DNA of 64,000 bases. Source: Rhizaria sp. SCN 62-66. Lineage: Eukaryota; Rhizaria, unplaced. The stretch covers positions 1-64,000 of the forward strand of contig MEDY01000252.1 of NCBI GenBank assembly GCA_001724265.1. Reading direction: 5' to 3'. A program made the translations under genes and the position numbers. The notes under the pieces are model-generated. The model was not told the DNA's origin. It was given only the letters and a program-made list of their open reading frames with translations, and searched no databases. Positions 11,889-25,000 of this stretch are shown here, piece by piece (the stretch's first letter is position 1; each line of letters begins with the position of its first letter).

Positions 11889-12638
11889 TTTGGGCTCACA
11901 AATAGAGCTATGAATTGGCCAGTGCGTGTGGTGCGGGTCCAGGGATGGGCTGCAAAGGAGCGCAGGACTACCAAGGCGAAATACACATGCGAAATTAATA
12001 TTTAAGAAATGTAAAAATGCCGGTTTAAAGTGATATGTCATCTTAATTATAAATATGTAATCAACATGCACTTTGACGATCCTGATCTTACGGAATGCAT
12101 ACACTTCAGTAGCTCCAAGGTTGCTTGTCAGCGAGCCGGACAGGGCACGTCGCTCGACCAGATTTTGGCGTGATCAGAAGACCTCGACCATAAAGTACGG
12201 TACACACGAATACTGCAAAAGCATACTCAACAAGCGACATGAACAAAGTATATTAACAATAACATGGGTATCTATTATTAGCAACTGATGTCACGCTTAA
12301 GACAGCAATTGTATCAACTATGCCCGCTTTAAAGGAACATCGCATGTAGCGACATGCAAGCCTGGTATTAATGCGATGTATTACATTGTACATGTACATG
12401 GAACAATAAGTTAATTCACGAATATAAACGTTGATCACATACTAAAAAAACAACGTTGAAACGATCAGCATTGGGCTGAGACAAGTAGAGAAGTGTCGCG
12501 CAGAGATCATTATCTGCGGAAATATGATTAAAGAAAACAATTCCATCCATGTGAAAACACTACAAAATGTGTTCCGTCCCTTATTAAACGCGACGCGGGC
12601 TACTGTCACCACCTCCGCGAGCAAACAAGTTCGGTCAA
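11889..12638. other. Intergenic region, no gene seen
   Basis: AT-rich spacer between the start of the MFS gene and the end of the helicase-RBR gene, both on the minus strand. It should hold the MFS promoter and the 3' end of the larger gene. No RNA gene or convincing ORF was found. Confidence 0.6.
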
Positions 12639-15600
12639 TTAGTTGAAATGCTTGGCATTGTTAGTAGGTGCAATCCTACAGGTATTCGCAAACTCGACCG
12701 AGTCGAGGTACTGCGTCAGCGCGCTGGGGTTCTTCACTGCATTCTCGTGTACGAACTCCCACACTTGGGTCATGGCGCCGGCTCCGTAGCGTGCCACAAC
12801 CGCGGCCACGCGCGCGGCGCGCCGCTGGCGCTGCAGCGCCTCGAGTTCGCGGTCCGACACGAAGGCGCGGCGGAGCGCGTTGTTGCCCACGCGCGCGGGG
12901 TTATGGGTGCAGCTGACGACGTGCGCGCGGATGCACGCGTCAGCGGGGGCGCTGTAGCCAAAACAGCAGGCGCACATTACGTGCTTGCACGCCGTGCAGT
13001 CCACCTCGGCACGCGCCACGAGCGTCGACACAGCGGCGCGGCAGTGCGGGCAGCGGTCTGGAAGGGCTTCGCGCAGTGCCGTGAAGACCTCTAGATTGTC
13101 CTTTACCACTGCTGAGACGTTGGCGCGATCCGCTTGGTCTGGCAGTTGGTGCACGCCGAGACACGTTGTGCACGAAAACTCAACACCAGACACTTCTGTG
13201 AACATATTAACACAAGATAACAAAGCATCACGAAATAACGAAGGAGCATGAATGAGCATGGGTGACTAAAAATACATGTACGTGTACACAAAAAGCAGCT
13301 TGATAAACAATGGATCGATAATTGGGCATCATAATGTTGGTTGGCAACGTACCGTCAACGCGGAGCATGTGCGGACGCTGAATCTCCATGCAGTAGCGCG
13401 TCGGGCAACGGTAAAGAGTTCCCTTTTTCTGTTTGTCAAAAAAATCCCAGACATATTCCAGGTAAAGTGTGCGCAGAACATCCGGCATGATGCCCTCAAT
13501 TGGGATGTCACATAGAGACATATCTGATGTCACGTCCTCGTCTGCACAAGCAGGGCAGCGAAAGCCTGTAACACGGCACCGCTCCAGCAGGACTGATAGA
13601 CAGTCGGTGCACGTCATGTGGCAGCACTTGATCATGACGATTCCAGCGTCAGCACGGGTGAGCGCGCGGTGGCAATGCCAGCAAGCTGGGCCGGCGTTGC
13701 GCGCCACTCCAAGCTCCTCCTTGGTGCGCAGCAGATGCGGGCGGCGCAGCGTCGTTTGGAACCGGGCGACTGCTTCTGCAGAGCCTGCAACAGTCGCGAT
13801 GAGCTGTGCGGGTGTGAAATGCAATGCGCCAACAGTAACACCAAGATCCCGCGCAAGGCGAAGAACATCCGCTGGAGGCGCGTGGGGTTGAAGGTACATC
13901 ACGGTGTCAATTTCCGTCCATGCGCCTAGCTCGGCCTCAAGCTCGTTAAGGGCCGCCAAAACCTCAGAAAGCCTATCAGGTGCGCAAAACACGTCAACGG
14001 CGCGCTCTTCCTCGCGCAGGCCAAGCCACGTGGGCACACCTTGAGGTGCTTTCATCTTGTTGCTGATGGGAGTAGATTTGCCGTAAAACGAGTTTATGAC
14101 AGCTTGCAACTTACGGAGACCACCTGCGGTTCGGACGCACTTGAACGAGTGCTCCGAGAGCTGGAACCGATGCACAACGAGAAGTTCGTCAACCAACGCG
14201 CGTGCGCGGCGAATTTCGTCTTCGCTTGGAGAGGACATTGCGAGCTCATAGCGACCGCCGTAGGGTTGGCCGTTGACATCCTCGCGTGTGATGGCAATGT
14301 GGTTGCTCTCGCAAAGGCTGACTAACGCAGAGATAAGGTTGGAAGCGATTGCATTGCCAATGTCGGAAGGAAAGTAGAAGCGAACCGAGTGCATAGTCTT
14401 GATCTCAAACTCTTGGGCGCTATGCTCGGGCTGAGGCATCACATTGAAGTCTGCGTAGACTTTGATTTCATTTGGCTTGCGGCGGGGAGACAGAACCATT
14501 CCTGGCTTGTATAAGTTGCTTTCAAATTTTTTAAGCGCAGGATGAAGAGACCTTGAGTCCTTATATGCACAGCGGTACTAAACGCGGAAGAAAGAGAGTT
14601 GCCGAGTCCAAACACCTTGCACGTATCGCTTGTCGTTGGAAAAATCAAGCAGTTGCTTGCTGTGGCTCTGCATCTTATACTTAGCATCAGCAATGTTTGT
14701 CTGAAGTTTTACGCGGATTTGTTCATCACTTGTAACGCGATAGTAGTCCCTGAGCATGTCGAATGCATTTTGCGCACTCTCAACAGACTTGAACATAACA
14801 GTTACGTCGTACCGCTTCTCTGGCTCACTGTTTTGCTTTGCCTCCTCCAAGCTCAGAGCAATAGCCCGTGCTAAGTCATCATCAATGTCCCCACCGGCCA
14901 TTGGAGGTCCCGCTTTAGCGGCATTAACGACCGGTGCATTGATCTGCTGCTCGGGATGAACATCTGCGATTGCATCATCTTCGTCATCATCACTGTCATC
15001 ATCAGCGTCATCTTCGCTCTCAGAAGTACTGCTATTGTCCACGCCCTCAGGGGTGTGCTGTTTAGCTTTCCGCCTGCGCAGCTGGCATGCTTTAACGCGC
15101 GCGCAAGGGGCCGCGGGTGTTACTTCCTTAATGGTAATGTGTGCTACAGCAGACTCCAGGCCAAGTTCAGAGATGAACAGCTTGATAAACAAGTCCTCAG
15201 AGCGAGCGAACCGCTCAGGCACATTACTCAGTACCACTGTCGTTTTTTCTCCCGCACATGCCACATCGTTAACTGCCATGCCTTCGCCGCAAAGTGCAAC
15301 GCTGTTGACAGTCATGCCAAACTGTAAAACGTCCGTGAGGCACACCAAGGCAGCATGTTCGGCAAATTTCAGTAAGGTGTTAAGTGCACGACTACGGACC
15401 TTTGTGTCGGTGTGAAGAACGCAAACTCCTTCTGCGTCAAGCTTAAGCGTACAGCCAACCTCCGTGCTTAACTTTGTCACTGATTCCTCATCAGGAAATA
15501 GATGCGCTAAGATACCAGGCTGCATTGGTGCAAATGCTGCTTCGCCACGCGACCGCTTGCTCTGCACATTGTTGACCATGGGCAGCGACAGCGCGGGCGG

Positions 15601-18463
15601 CGACAGCAGCCACTGACCGCCCACGCCCACGGCTCCCATGTTGTACACAGCGGTGGCCTTTGCGGCGAGAGGGGCACCGACAAGGCCGGGCACGTGTGGG
15701 CGCGCGTCGAGGAACATCGCGTGAGTTGTGGGGTCAACAAACGACGCGTGAGTGGCGGTAGGGGCATCTGGGCCGGTGAACACAGTCTCGAACCGATGGA
15801 TCAGGCGCGGGCGGAAGACCTCGAGCACGCTGTGGTGCATCAGCTCGCCCATGGTCGTCTCGCACGCAATCGAGTTCATTGCAATTGGGCGCTTTAGCGC
15901 CTTAACAACGCTGAGAACCCGCTCGTTGGTGTTACCGTTTGCCGCAAAGTTTGACGCAAAAAAGCCATTCATAGCGTTTAGCAACGATGTAAGCCAAGCA
16001 TCGGCAGCGAGCATATAGGCCTGCGAAAGCCCAGTGTCGTCGCACACATACTGCCGCGCCTGCGGGCTGCGGTCACTCTGCCAGGCCGCAATGGCGCGCA
16101 CGCACGCGTCGAGAGGGACACACGCGGCGCGGTTGTTGGCAGTTATCTTGGTTTTGGCACCGTCCTTGTCACCAACTGTCGACACGCTAGGCATTGGTCG
16201 CGACGGCATTACAGCTGATTCCTTGTCGACATCGTTGTTATCAGCTACAAGCTGCGATGAGAGCTTTGTGCCGCTGGAAAACGGCGCTGAAAGCGGGCTG
16301 GATAGTGCGGCAAACTGCATCGCAACTGCCACATACAGCCCGACAGGCGTGCGCGTTGCGAGCGCGCCATTGACTATGAGTGCAGCGTGTTCCGGTGCAA
16401 GACCAAGAGCTAGGCTTAGCTTCGCTGTTAGTGCATGTGATGCGCTACTGCGCACGCGCTGTGCGTCGGTTGACACCAGCCTGTTCAGCTCCGTGCGCGC
16501 AGCAGCAATGTCAGCATCGGTGGGCTGATGCAGCCAGTTATAAGTCTCGGCATTAATGCCGACAGACTCTAATGCAAGCAGTGCAAGTTGCAGCGCAGCA
16601 CCCTGCGGCGGAAGGCGCACGTGCTCACCATTTGCCTTCAACATCCTAAGATTATTATCACTAGTATGAATAATCGTGTTCACGCGCTTCGTGTGGTCCC
16701 TTATGCTGCTAATGAGCAGGTGTTCTTGGTGGCTATATATCGCGAGCGTTGGCGCGCCCGCTGACTGGAGCTGAACGCCGTTGGCAACATCCAGACGGCG
16801 ATGCACCTCGAGAAACGGATTGATTGTGCTGGCAACGTTGTGAAAGCGCAGCAGCGACGCAGCGAGTGGTGAAGCCAGGAACACGATGTGGTGGTTTCGA
16901 GACGAGCGGCACGTGACAACATGTGTCTTGTGGTTGCCATAAACCTCCCGCTAAGCAGCAACATCTGCGTCCTCGTTGTTTGCGGGAGCGTCATCAGCAG
17001 AGATGCCCGCCACTGAGCTGATCCCAACAACAGTGCGCAGCACCGCGTCCTCGTCGGTGAGTGCGACGACCTCAAACGTATCACCCTTGGGCATGGCTTG
17101 CTTGATTGACGGCCGCGCTAGCGCGCGCTGGGTGGACTAGACGGCCTCGCTGGAGGGTAAAAACACGAGCAGGTTGTGGGTAGGGGGCGGCACTCCGGCC
17201 GCGCGTAGCCACGCGTTGACCGCGTTCGCGGTCGACATTGACACGGTGCGTTGCGACGTGGGCTGGGTCATCACGCCGCGCCGAACAGGCATGTGATACA
17301 AGTTAAACTTGTGCGTTGGTGTTTGGAACACCACTTTTGCTGGCTTACCGATCTCAGGAGTGGTCGAGCACCTCACAACCACTGCGTCTGCGTCCGATGA
17401 ATGTGCGATTATGACGACCTTGATGCCCGCCGCGGCCGCAGTCCGCGCAACGTAGAGCATGACATCAAGTCCCAACTCACCTTGTTGATAGCGCTCTGCG
17501 TCCGCCGCCGTGGCTCCCATGAAGTGCGACGAGTCAAGCACGAAGCAGCCCACTGTGCCGTGCGGCGCCCATTCGCCCACTTGGCCGAGGCGCGACGCGC
17601 GGCCGCGCTCGACGGACTGCCGCACAGCGGCAAAGATGTCCGCCTCGGCCGCAAACGCAATGCGCGTGTGCGGGGTTACCTCGCCCAGCCCGTGGCCCGC
17701 GGCCACGACGGTGGACTCGGCGGTAGGGTCCTGCCTGAAGCGCTGCTGTGCCACGTCGTGCAGTCCATCGAAGTCCCTGCGCAGGATGTCATAACGCTCC
17801 CCCTGCCCGAGTTTTGCAATGTAGTGCGAAGGCAAGAGGTTGCCTTTTTCAATGGCGTTGTAGAGCTGTCCGACAGTGACTGCGACGTGGTGCGCGGTGA
17901 GACGGGAGGTTTGCGAGCACAGTACTGTCTTGCCTTGGAACAATGGCAGATCCGCCAGGTACTGTGGGATCTGCGTTGTCTTACCCTGGCCTAGTCCGCC
18001 AGTAGCCTTGTCGCCTGAAACAACGACGATGTTGTTCGATTTGACGGCGGATGCAAGTTGCTCGCGCATCAGGCGCACGGCAAAAGGAGCCTTGAAAAGG
18101 AGCAGCTCGCGGCGGAACTTCACGAGCCTCTCGACCTTCTCTGCCTCATGCAGATTGGGCTTATTAGCGGCGTCAACAAAGCACAAAAAGAATTGTTGGT
18201 AGTAATTCTGAATATCAGATCGAGCATCGCCCTTGTTGTCCCTGAAAATAGGAAGGAATACGAACAAAGTGGTAATGAGTCATCGATGGGGTTGTTTGGA
18301 TTCTCAAAATTCAGGTATAATAGACGCATATCTAGACATACTTTGACAAATTAAAGTTACTAATGCCAACAGCAACATTAATTTCGTACCTATTTACCTC
18401 GCTATTGTTCGCGATGAACATAATTAGCTCCGGCACCCTCGCGAGAAGTTTCTCGGGGTTCAT
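12639..18463 (-). CDS. DEAH11/12-type helicase-RBR protein with degenerate motifs; three in-frame TAG codons
   Basis: Exons 18463-18390, 18241-13353 and 13195-12639 (donors GTACGA, GTACGT) give 1,839 residues ending in TAA. TAG codons at 17137-17139 (codon 393), 16951-16953 (455) and 14578-14580 (1246) are in one continuous frame. The helicase half has a Walker A (GQGKTTQ, 109-114), DSSH instead of DEAH (261-264), and a motif IV strand (LLVFLPSSEAV) that ends at the first TAG. Motif V and the QRxGRxGR motif VI are not visible. The C-terminal 300 residues form RING1 (CWHC from 1545, then C..H..C..C and CPAC), an IBR (CPTRYC ... CTTC) and RING2 (CPHC ... CTACKHVMCACC). Plant DEAH11/DEAH12 have this domain order. 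The position of the RING2 catalytic Cys (GCNHM in relatives) reads ARAEV, so both enzyme halves may be inactive. Start ATG at 18463 is followed by MNPEKLLARVPELIMF. Confidence 0.82.
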
Positions 18464-18967
18464 GGCAAACGTGGACTCGCCAAGTTAAGGCTCTATACAA
18501 CAAGTAAGACGAGTAGATATGAATGTAACACATGAATCGCATGTAAGAATGGCTTATTCCCGCTGATTCACAATGAATTTGGAAAGGTTTGATGTGCTAC
18601 CGCATCATGTATACTTTTCTTGTTCGCTGGGCGAACCGCCCACAAGCAGCGGCGGTCCACCAAATTGCCTGTGGTGACTGTGCTCGCTTGTCGAGTCAAA
18701 ACCTGTTTGTGGTGAGTGTGGAAAACACATTTCATATCAGTCACAAAGTATTGCTTGATCAACTCAGCAAAGATTATACTGTCTCTGGCTTTGAAAGAGA
18801 TTGTGGCGGTGAAAAGAGCGTCTTTCCTGCCGACATTCAAAGTAAAAACTTTGTATTCAAGTGAGTTGTAAGTAACGCAAGAGCAGTCGCGAAAGGGACA
18901 TGTGTCAGAACTGTCCCTTAAGCGAAGTATTTGGAGTTAATCAATAGTCAATAATAGAAAAGGCATG
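18464..18967. other. Intergenic region with an unresolved ORF on each strand
   Basis: The spacer lies upstream of the helicase-RBR gene and downstream of the hydroxylase gene. It holds a minus frame of about 120 codons ending in TGA at 18568 and an overlapping plus frame, 18589-18864. Both read as plausible protein and neither has a recognisable domain, so I cannot choose. One could be a small gene or a missed exon. Confidence 0.35.
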
Positions 18968-21789
18968 TTAACGTGTTTGTTTTGTTGCTTCAACGTCGCT
19001 GCGAACAGTAGCGCTCGACGCAGGGGTACGGAACCACCCAGTGAGCGCAAAACGGTCACTCCATGTCGGCAGCACCTCGTGTCGCGCGTACTGCGCAGGA
19101 AACAACACGAGGCGGTCGGCAAATGGAGCGACATCAACGTACTTGCCACCCCCGAGATGAACGCGTAAGTGACCGCCCTACACGACAAATATCAATCAAG
19201 TCAAACAAACAAGGTGTAAGAGGGAACAAAGTCGAGTAAAAAGGATCGAAAGTGAAACAGTTTAACCAAGAGCTAACGTCTCTCATGTCGGCGTTGTTAC
19301 CTGCGTACCTAAGGAGTGTTGAGATACCACACGAACGTGCCGACGCGCGGCCACTGCGGCGCCGTAAGCGGTGACTCGTCGATGTGAGTGATATACCGGG
19401 CGCCAGAGCCCGGGTACTTGGTCAGGATGAACTGCGTCGCTAAGGGCTACGGAGGAGCATGAACGCGGGGTCCGAGTGACAAGCGTGAAAAGTCGTCATC
19501 GGAGTCTTCGCTGCCGTCATCGGTGTCTGGGCCAAACGGAAGGCCGTGCAAGTAGGACGGAAGCTGGCCGAGACGGTAGTTGCCGTCGGCATCAAGCATG
19601 TCATCGTGCTTGGCATCCTTCGTCTATGCCCCTTTCGCTTCGGAGTCCAGCTTGGTTTTCGTTGTCGCCTTGGCGTTTGCGTTCATGCCTGCGCCAAAAG
19701 GTGGCCTTGCGTGGAAGAGGGCGATTGAACTGCGCAGCGCAACACAGACAGCATTTTCCTCATCCTCATCCCCACTCTGCGCGTCGCGTTTGCTGCGACC
19801 ACGAGCGTGCTCAAGTGTGTTTTTGTGGAGAGCGTTGGATAAAGAAGGGTGACATTGAGGCAAACATGAAAGCAAGCATGTCGTATCAATTAAAGGTTCA
19901 TGCCCGCTGATGTCATTATCATCATATGTGTTTGATTTGTGAAGATCGACTGGCATCAGCAATGATGCTAAATCGCGAGTTAGAAGCGCAGTGATCCTGT
20001 GTAACGCACCCCTTAGAGCCGGGTACGAGTAAGGCACGTAGCCCTGAGGCTCTGGCAGCGGGGGCCTCGCGCTCGCCCCACCGTCGACAGTGCCGTCGCT
20101 CTGGTAAGTGTACGTCGGAGGGCGCTTAAGAAGGCCTTTGGTCACGGGTGCAAAGTGTAGGTGTAAAGCGTCGTAGAGTGACAAGCACTCAGTTACCGTC
20201 TCTGATACCCACATATTTTCATCAAAGCTCGAACCTTCGTCAGCGTTACTCTTGGGTCGATTCTGTGTCTCACCCGTCGGGTAGAACAGCGGAGGCACAG
20301 CGCAAATGCGCGTGAATGCGAGTGCACAGAGCAGAGGGCCGCTGCCGGAAAGGAGACATGACGACAACGGAGGCGACTGTGACAATGATTGAGTGCGCTG
20401 TGACGGTGTTGAAGATGTCGCGCCAGCTGTCATCGTGGCCACAGACCAGTGAAAGCCAAATTCGCGGTCATTACTGCCACCACCAGTCGCAGAATTTGTT
20501 GAATGACTCTTATTATCGGAGTTAAAGACTGCTAAAGGTGGCAAATCAACCTCGGGATATAAGTCAGCTTTGTAATGCTTCCCAGTGCTTGTTTTCTCAG
20601 TCGCGTGCCTGCTGCGCTTTGCGCCAGCGGCGCGCGCAGTCCCACTGTGGTCCCAGTCTACGCCCGCGCACAGCGACGACAAGCGTGTCAGCGACCAGAG
20701 CAAGAAGGCCTGCCTGGGTACGACGGCCACGACTGCGTTACTCTTCGCGAGACCCTGTGCAGTCGCTGACTCTGTCTGAGTCTACGCTGAGTGCGGTTTT
20801 AGTGATAACGGCGGTAGAATGGGCAGCAGAGCCGAGAACAACGCCACAGCGCGCGCGTACGTGCCCGTCGCGCTCCACATCGCGTTGCGCTGCGCGGTCA
20901 CCCTGTTCACGGTCGCTTTATCGGTCTTCACAGCCGCGTTGTTCTTTGGCCTGTCACTGCGGGGCGCACTGCTGCTGCTGCTGCTGCTGCTGGTGGTGGT
21001 GGTGGTGGTGGTGCTGCTGCTGCTGCTGCGGCAAAACGCCCCGTTAGGCGGCGGCAGTAACACCTCCGCAGCGAGCTTGCTCTCGGCCGCGATCGTCTCG
21101 ATCTCGTTTTGAGTGAGACTCAACGTCAGCGCTCGGTCCCCCCGCACCGCCGCCACGGCGCCCAGCGCGGTGACCGTAGGCGCGAGCAGGAAGTTAAGCC
21201 GCGCGTCGATGTGGCGCGCCTCGAGCCGCAGCAGCGCGGAGTAGTGCGGCGTCGTAAACGGGGACTGGACGAAGAGACCGCGGGAGAGGAACGTGCCCGC
21301 CTTGCGCTGCGTGTGCGGGTGCGTGTGTGAGTCAGAAGCACGGTCGTGGGCACTGCTGTCCTCGGAGTCATCATGATTATCGCTTGCGCCGGCAGAAGCG
21401 ACGCCGACGCTCTCGTGCGCGCGTTTTGGCGCTGTTGCGTAGACATCGAGCGGGGTTTGTGGCGCCGCGAGCGGCAACGCCGGGAGGTACAGCGAGTTCA
21501 GCGCGAGCGTCTCCTCCACCGGCGTCGGCAGCGAGGCCTTCGAGATGATGTCGGTCGCGAACGCGGCGGCCGAGGCGTAGTCGACCATCAGGGTCGCTGC
21601 AGCGCGACGGGTCTGGCAGACTGCGCCGCACGTATCGTGGTTGTCAGCGGCTGTGGCGGGCGCGGGGTCAGCTGCACCGCTTTGGGGAGTGACTGTGGGC
21701 ACGTGACTTGATGCTGCTGATGCGAGGCACATAGCAATGAGAAGCAACAAAGCCACGTAGATAGAGCATTGATGCATAGGTCCGCTCAT
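18968..21789 (-). CDS. PHD/EGLN-type 2-oxoglutarate, Fe(II) prolyl hydroxylase with N-terminal signal peptide; four in-frame TAG codons
   Basis: Exons 21789-19309 and 19177-18968 (131-nt intron, donor GTACGC) give 896 residues ending in TAA. TAG codons: 20782 (codon 336), 19624 (722), 19447 (781) and 19309 (827, last codon of exon 1). The catalytic domain is at the C-terminus: KYPGSGARYITHID, WYLN, then GGHLRV, DRLVLFPA, ARHEVLP and DRFALTGWF. H802, D804 and H860 are the iron ligands and R869 the 2-oxoglutarate ligand; the H-to-R spacing of 9 equals that of human EGLN1. The N-terminus (MHQCS followed by a long hydrophobic stretch ending SAASS) looks like a signal peptide, unusual for the PHD class, which is mostly cytosolic or nuclear. 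The 700-residue middle is Ser/Thr/His-rich with no known domain. Other possible start: ATG 21777. Confidence 0.82.
20969..21030. repeat. CTG/GGT triplet repeat encoding Ser-Thr-Ser runs
   Basis: On the plus strand CTG triplets, then GGT triplets, then CTG triplets again. In the minus-strand hydroxylase gene this encodes consecutive Ser, Thr and Ser runs in the linker. Confidence 0.8.
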
Positions 21790-21950
21790 GGGACAGCCCA
21801 AAGCCGTCGTGATTAAATCCTGATAGCGCCTCTATCAAGTGGTAACCAAGCTTAAAGACAAGTCTGTGGATTAGGGTTCCGAAAGCAGAGTGACGAGAGC
21901 TGAAGAGTGTAAGATTATTGAATCTGTACGTTACAGTGACCGTTATTTCT

Positions 21951-21962
21951 TTTATAAAAAGG
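21951..21962 (+). promoter_or_regulatory. TATA-box-like element upstream of the KIF-binding protein gene
   Basis: TTTATAAAAAGG lies about 80 bp upstream of the KBP ATG in the short (253 bp) divergent region shared with the hydroxylase gene. A nearly identical TATAAAAGG occurs at 61426. Assignment rests on motif and position. Confidence 0.5.
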
Positions 21963-22042
21963 ACGTAATAATAACTCGAGTACTGTTATTATTTCTACAT
22001 AATAATACTACTGGTTAAGCTCGTTAACCCCACAAACTCACC

Positions 22043-25000
22043 ATGGATACTATCAAGGTTCGTTCACTCGCGCGCAGCGCCTGACCCACAGTCCCCACAT
22101 CATATTATAGCTTCATATATTGACTGTTTATCAATATCATATCAATGCTCACACGGATCTCACATTGCTGTACTCCTTACTTGCACGGATTTTGTAGCGC
22201 GCGGTGGACTTGATCCTCGCTGTCGACCCGGATGCAACCCCGTACAAGTCGAAGTACGCCGCTCGCGAGATCCTCGTACGTCTCAGTCGCTACACGAGCT
22301 CAAAATCTATCCAAAACAAGATATCACGAACTCTATATGTGTCTTTTGATTTACTATAACGATATGCTTGACTCAACATTCTTCGACCTCGATATTTTGC
22401 GCTCTACTCTTTCCCGTCAGCTCACGGCGACGGCTGCGCTCGCGAAGCTTCCAGCCCCGGCCACGCCCGCGCTACGCACCGAGCTCTCGCTCTACCGCGG
22501 CTGCCTGCTGCGCCTGCTTGCGCAGACGTACTTGGACACCGAGGAGCTCTCCGCGGGCGACACGCACGCCCGCCGCGCGTTGCCGCACCTCGCCGCGGCC
22601 CCGCTCTCGGCCGCGGTCCAACTCTGCGACCTGTGGAACCAGCTTGCGGCGTTGTCGGCGCGGCACGGCGCCAGCGGGATGCGCCGCGCGCGGGCCGTGC
22701 TGCAGCGCGCGTTGGTGCTGGGCGCCGCGCTGGGCGTCGAGCGCGCGCCCCGCCAGGCCGCCGCCGAGAGGCGCGGCGCCGCCGTCGCCGCGGCGCGTAA
22801 CAAGCGCAAACAAACACCGATGCAGCAGAGCAACAATGGCAAGACTGGTGATATCGCTGCTGCTGGTGACAGTGAGAGCACGCCTGAGACGGCGACCGTG
22901 CAGGCTGACGCTGGTGCTGAAGCCGAGGTCAAGCCTGAGCCGGAGGTTAGCGCTGACAGCAAGGCCGAGGCCAAGACGGTGTCTGAGCCCCAGGACAGCG
23001 CCGCCGAAGTTAAGCCGCCGACGCTGTCCCGTCGCCTCGCGCTGGCCCTAGCGCGCGCGTTGCCGCTGTTTACGCTGACCCCGGTCTCGTACCCGCTATC
23101 ACTGGCGGCCGACAGCAAGACGAACAGCAAGGCTGAGACCGTGAACACCAGCTCCTCATCTTCCGAGACGACTGAGACTGCGGCTGAGAACGAGAGCGAG
23201 GATACCGAGTGCAAGTGGGAGAAGCAGGGCCGCGCGATGGCGATCTCGCAAGACCTCACCAACTTTCTCTTCGCCCACGCGCCCTCGCTCTTCTCTGCCA
23301 CAAGTTCTGACTCGGACGCTACCAAAGCTCCTACTGATGGTGCGAGCGCTGCGAGTGCACCCGTGGCGTTCGCGTGGTCGCCGATGGACGCGGTGCTGCT
23401 GGGCTGCGCGCGCGCCGACGCCCAGGCCGACACGCACGCCATCACACTCTTCTCGCTCGCGCAGGTCTACACGCTGTGGGGCGCTCCCGCACGCGGCGCG
23501 AGCTACTGTCGCCAGACGCTTGCGCTGCAGCTCACGCTCGGCACGCTCACCGCGGAGCTCGAGTCCCAGTCCTCGTCCTCCAGTGCAAGCAACGGCAAGT
23601 GCGCCAGCGAGACCGCGCTCGTGGGCGACATCGACACGAGCGGGATGAGCGAGGAGGAGGCCGAGGCGATGCGGCTGCGCGTGATTGCTGCGCGCGAACA
23701 GGGCGCCCCTCAGTGGGCCGCCGAGGCCGCCGCCGCGAGCGGGGCCACCGCGGGCATCGCAGTCACTTTGAACAGCAGCGATCCTGGCGGCATCAACGCT
23801 GACGCGACGAGCAATGCCGAGAGCAAGTCTACCTCCGATGCGGCCGTAGTGCTGTCGCCGACGTTCGACGCGTTTGAGTGGGCGCGCAACGCGATGCGGT
23901 TGTCGTCTTTCTTCACCGCGCGCGACCTCTTCGCCAACGCCGACGAGTGCCTGCGCGGCGCAAAGACCGTGGCAACTGCCGCCGTGGCCGCCGCGCGCGC
24001 CGCCGCCCGCGCCCGCGGCGGGGATGCCGCCGCTGCGGCGGTGGAGCTGAGCGACGGCGAGCTGCAGACGCTGGCCGACATCGACCGCGCGCGCGCTGTG
24101 CTGATGTTGGCGTACATGCGCTCCTCGGCCGAGCGCGCCGCCGCCGCAGTGGCTGCGTTCGCACCGCACTCGAGCGACGGCGGCGACGACGACGATGAGG
24201 ACGACGAGGAGGAGCGTGAGCGCGCCAAGGCCATTTGCGACCGCGACCCGTACGCTGAGTCGATGCTGGAGCTGCTGTCGGAGCTGCCGCCGCTGCCGCT
24301 CGAGGCCGGCGAGATCGCCGAGGAGGATGTCATCCCTCTCGACGACGAGTGGCTCGCTTCCTCAACCGTCACCACCGCTTCGACTGCAGGGACTGGCGCA
24401 GCGGCTGATGCCGGTTCTAGCGCCTCTGCCTCCGTCCCCGACCCGTTCGAAGCGATCTGGCGCAGCGCGTCGGCGCTGGACCGCTTCGAGTCTGCTCGGC
24501 TGGCGCTTGCAGCACAGGGCGAGGCCGTCAACAGTGCCGACGAGGCCGGCGGCTGGTTCCCCGAGCTGCAGCCCTCGATCGGGCGCGCGCGCGTTTTCGC
24601 GCCTCTGGCTACCGTGGGCGCGGCACGCGCGGCGTTCCGCGAAGGTCTGGCGGCGGCGGAGAGCGCGGCCAAGTACTACGTGCTGGACGGGTTCGTGACG
24701 GACCACATCGAGATCACGCAGGAGACGTCAGCGCTGTGGAAGGCGCTGGCGCGGTGGGAGGACGACGACGCGGCGACGCTCGCCAAGATCGCTAAGCGGC
24801 GCATCGAGCTGCTGGAGCCCATCGTTAAGGTGCTGAACAGCAAGGCGTACCGCAACCAGTACCTGGACCTCACCATGGAGCTGGGGCTCACCCACCTGAC
24901 GATGGCAGACGCCAAGGCGACGCAGCTCGCGGTCGTGGCCAAGGAACTGGAGCTGCCGCCGAAGAACAACCCCGACGGCTCTGCGGGGCGGCACGACGCG

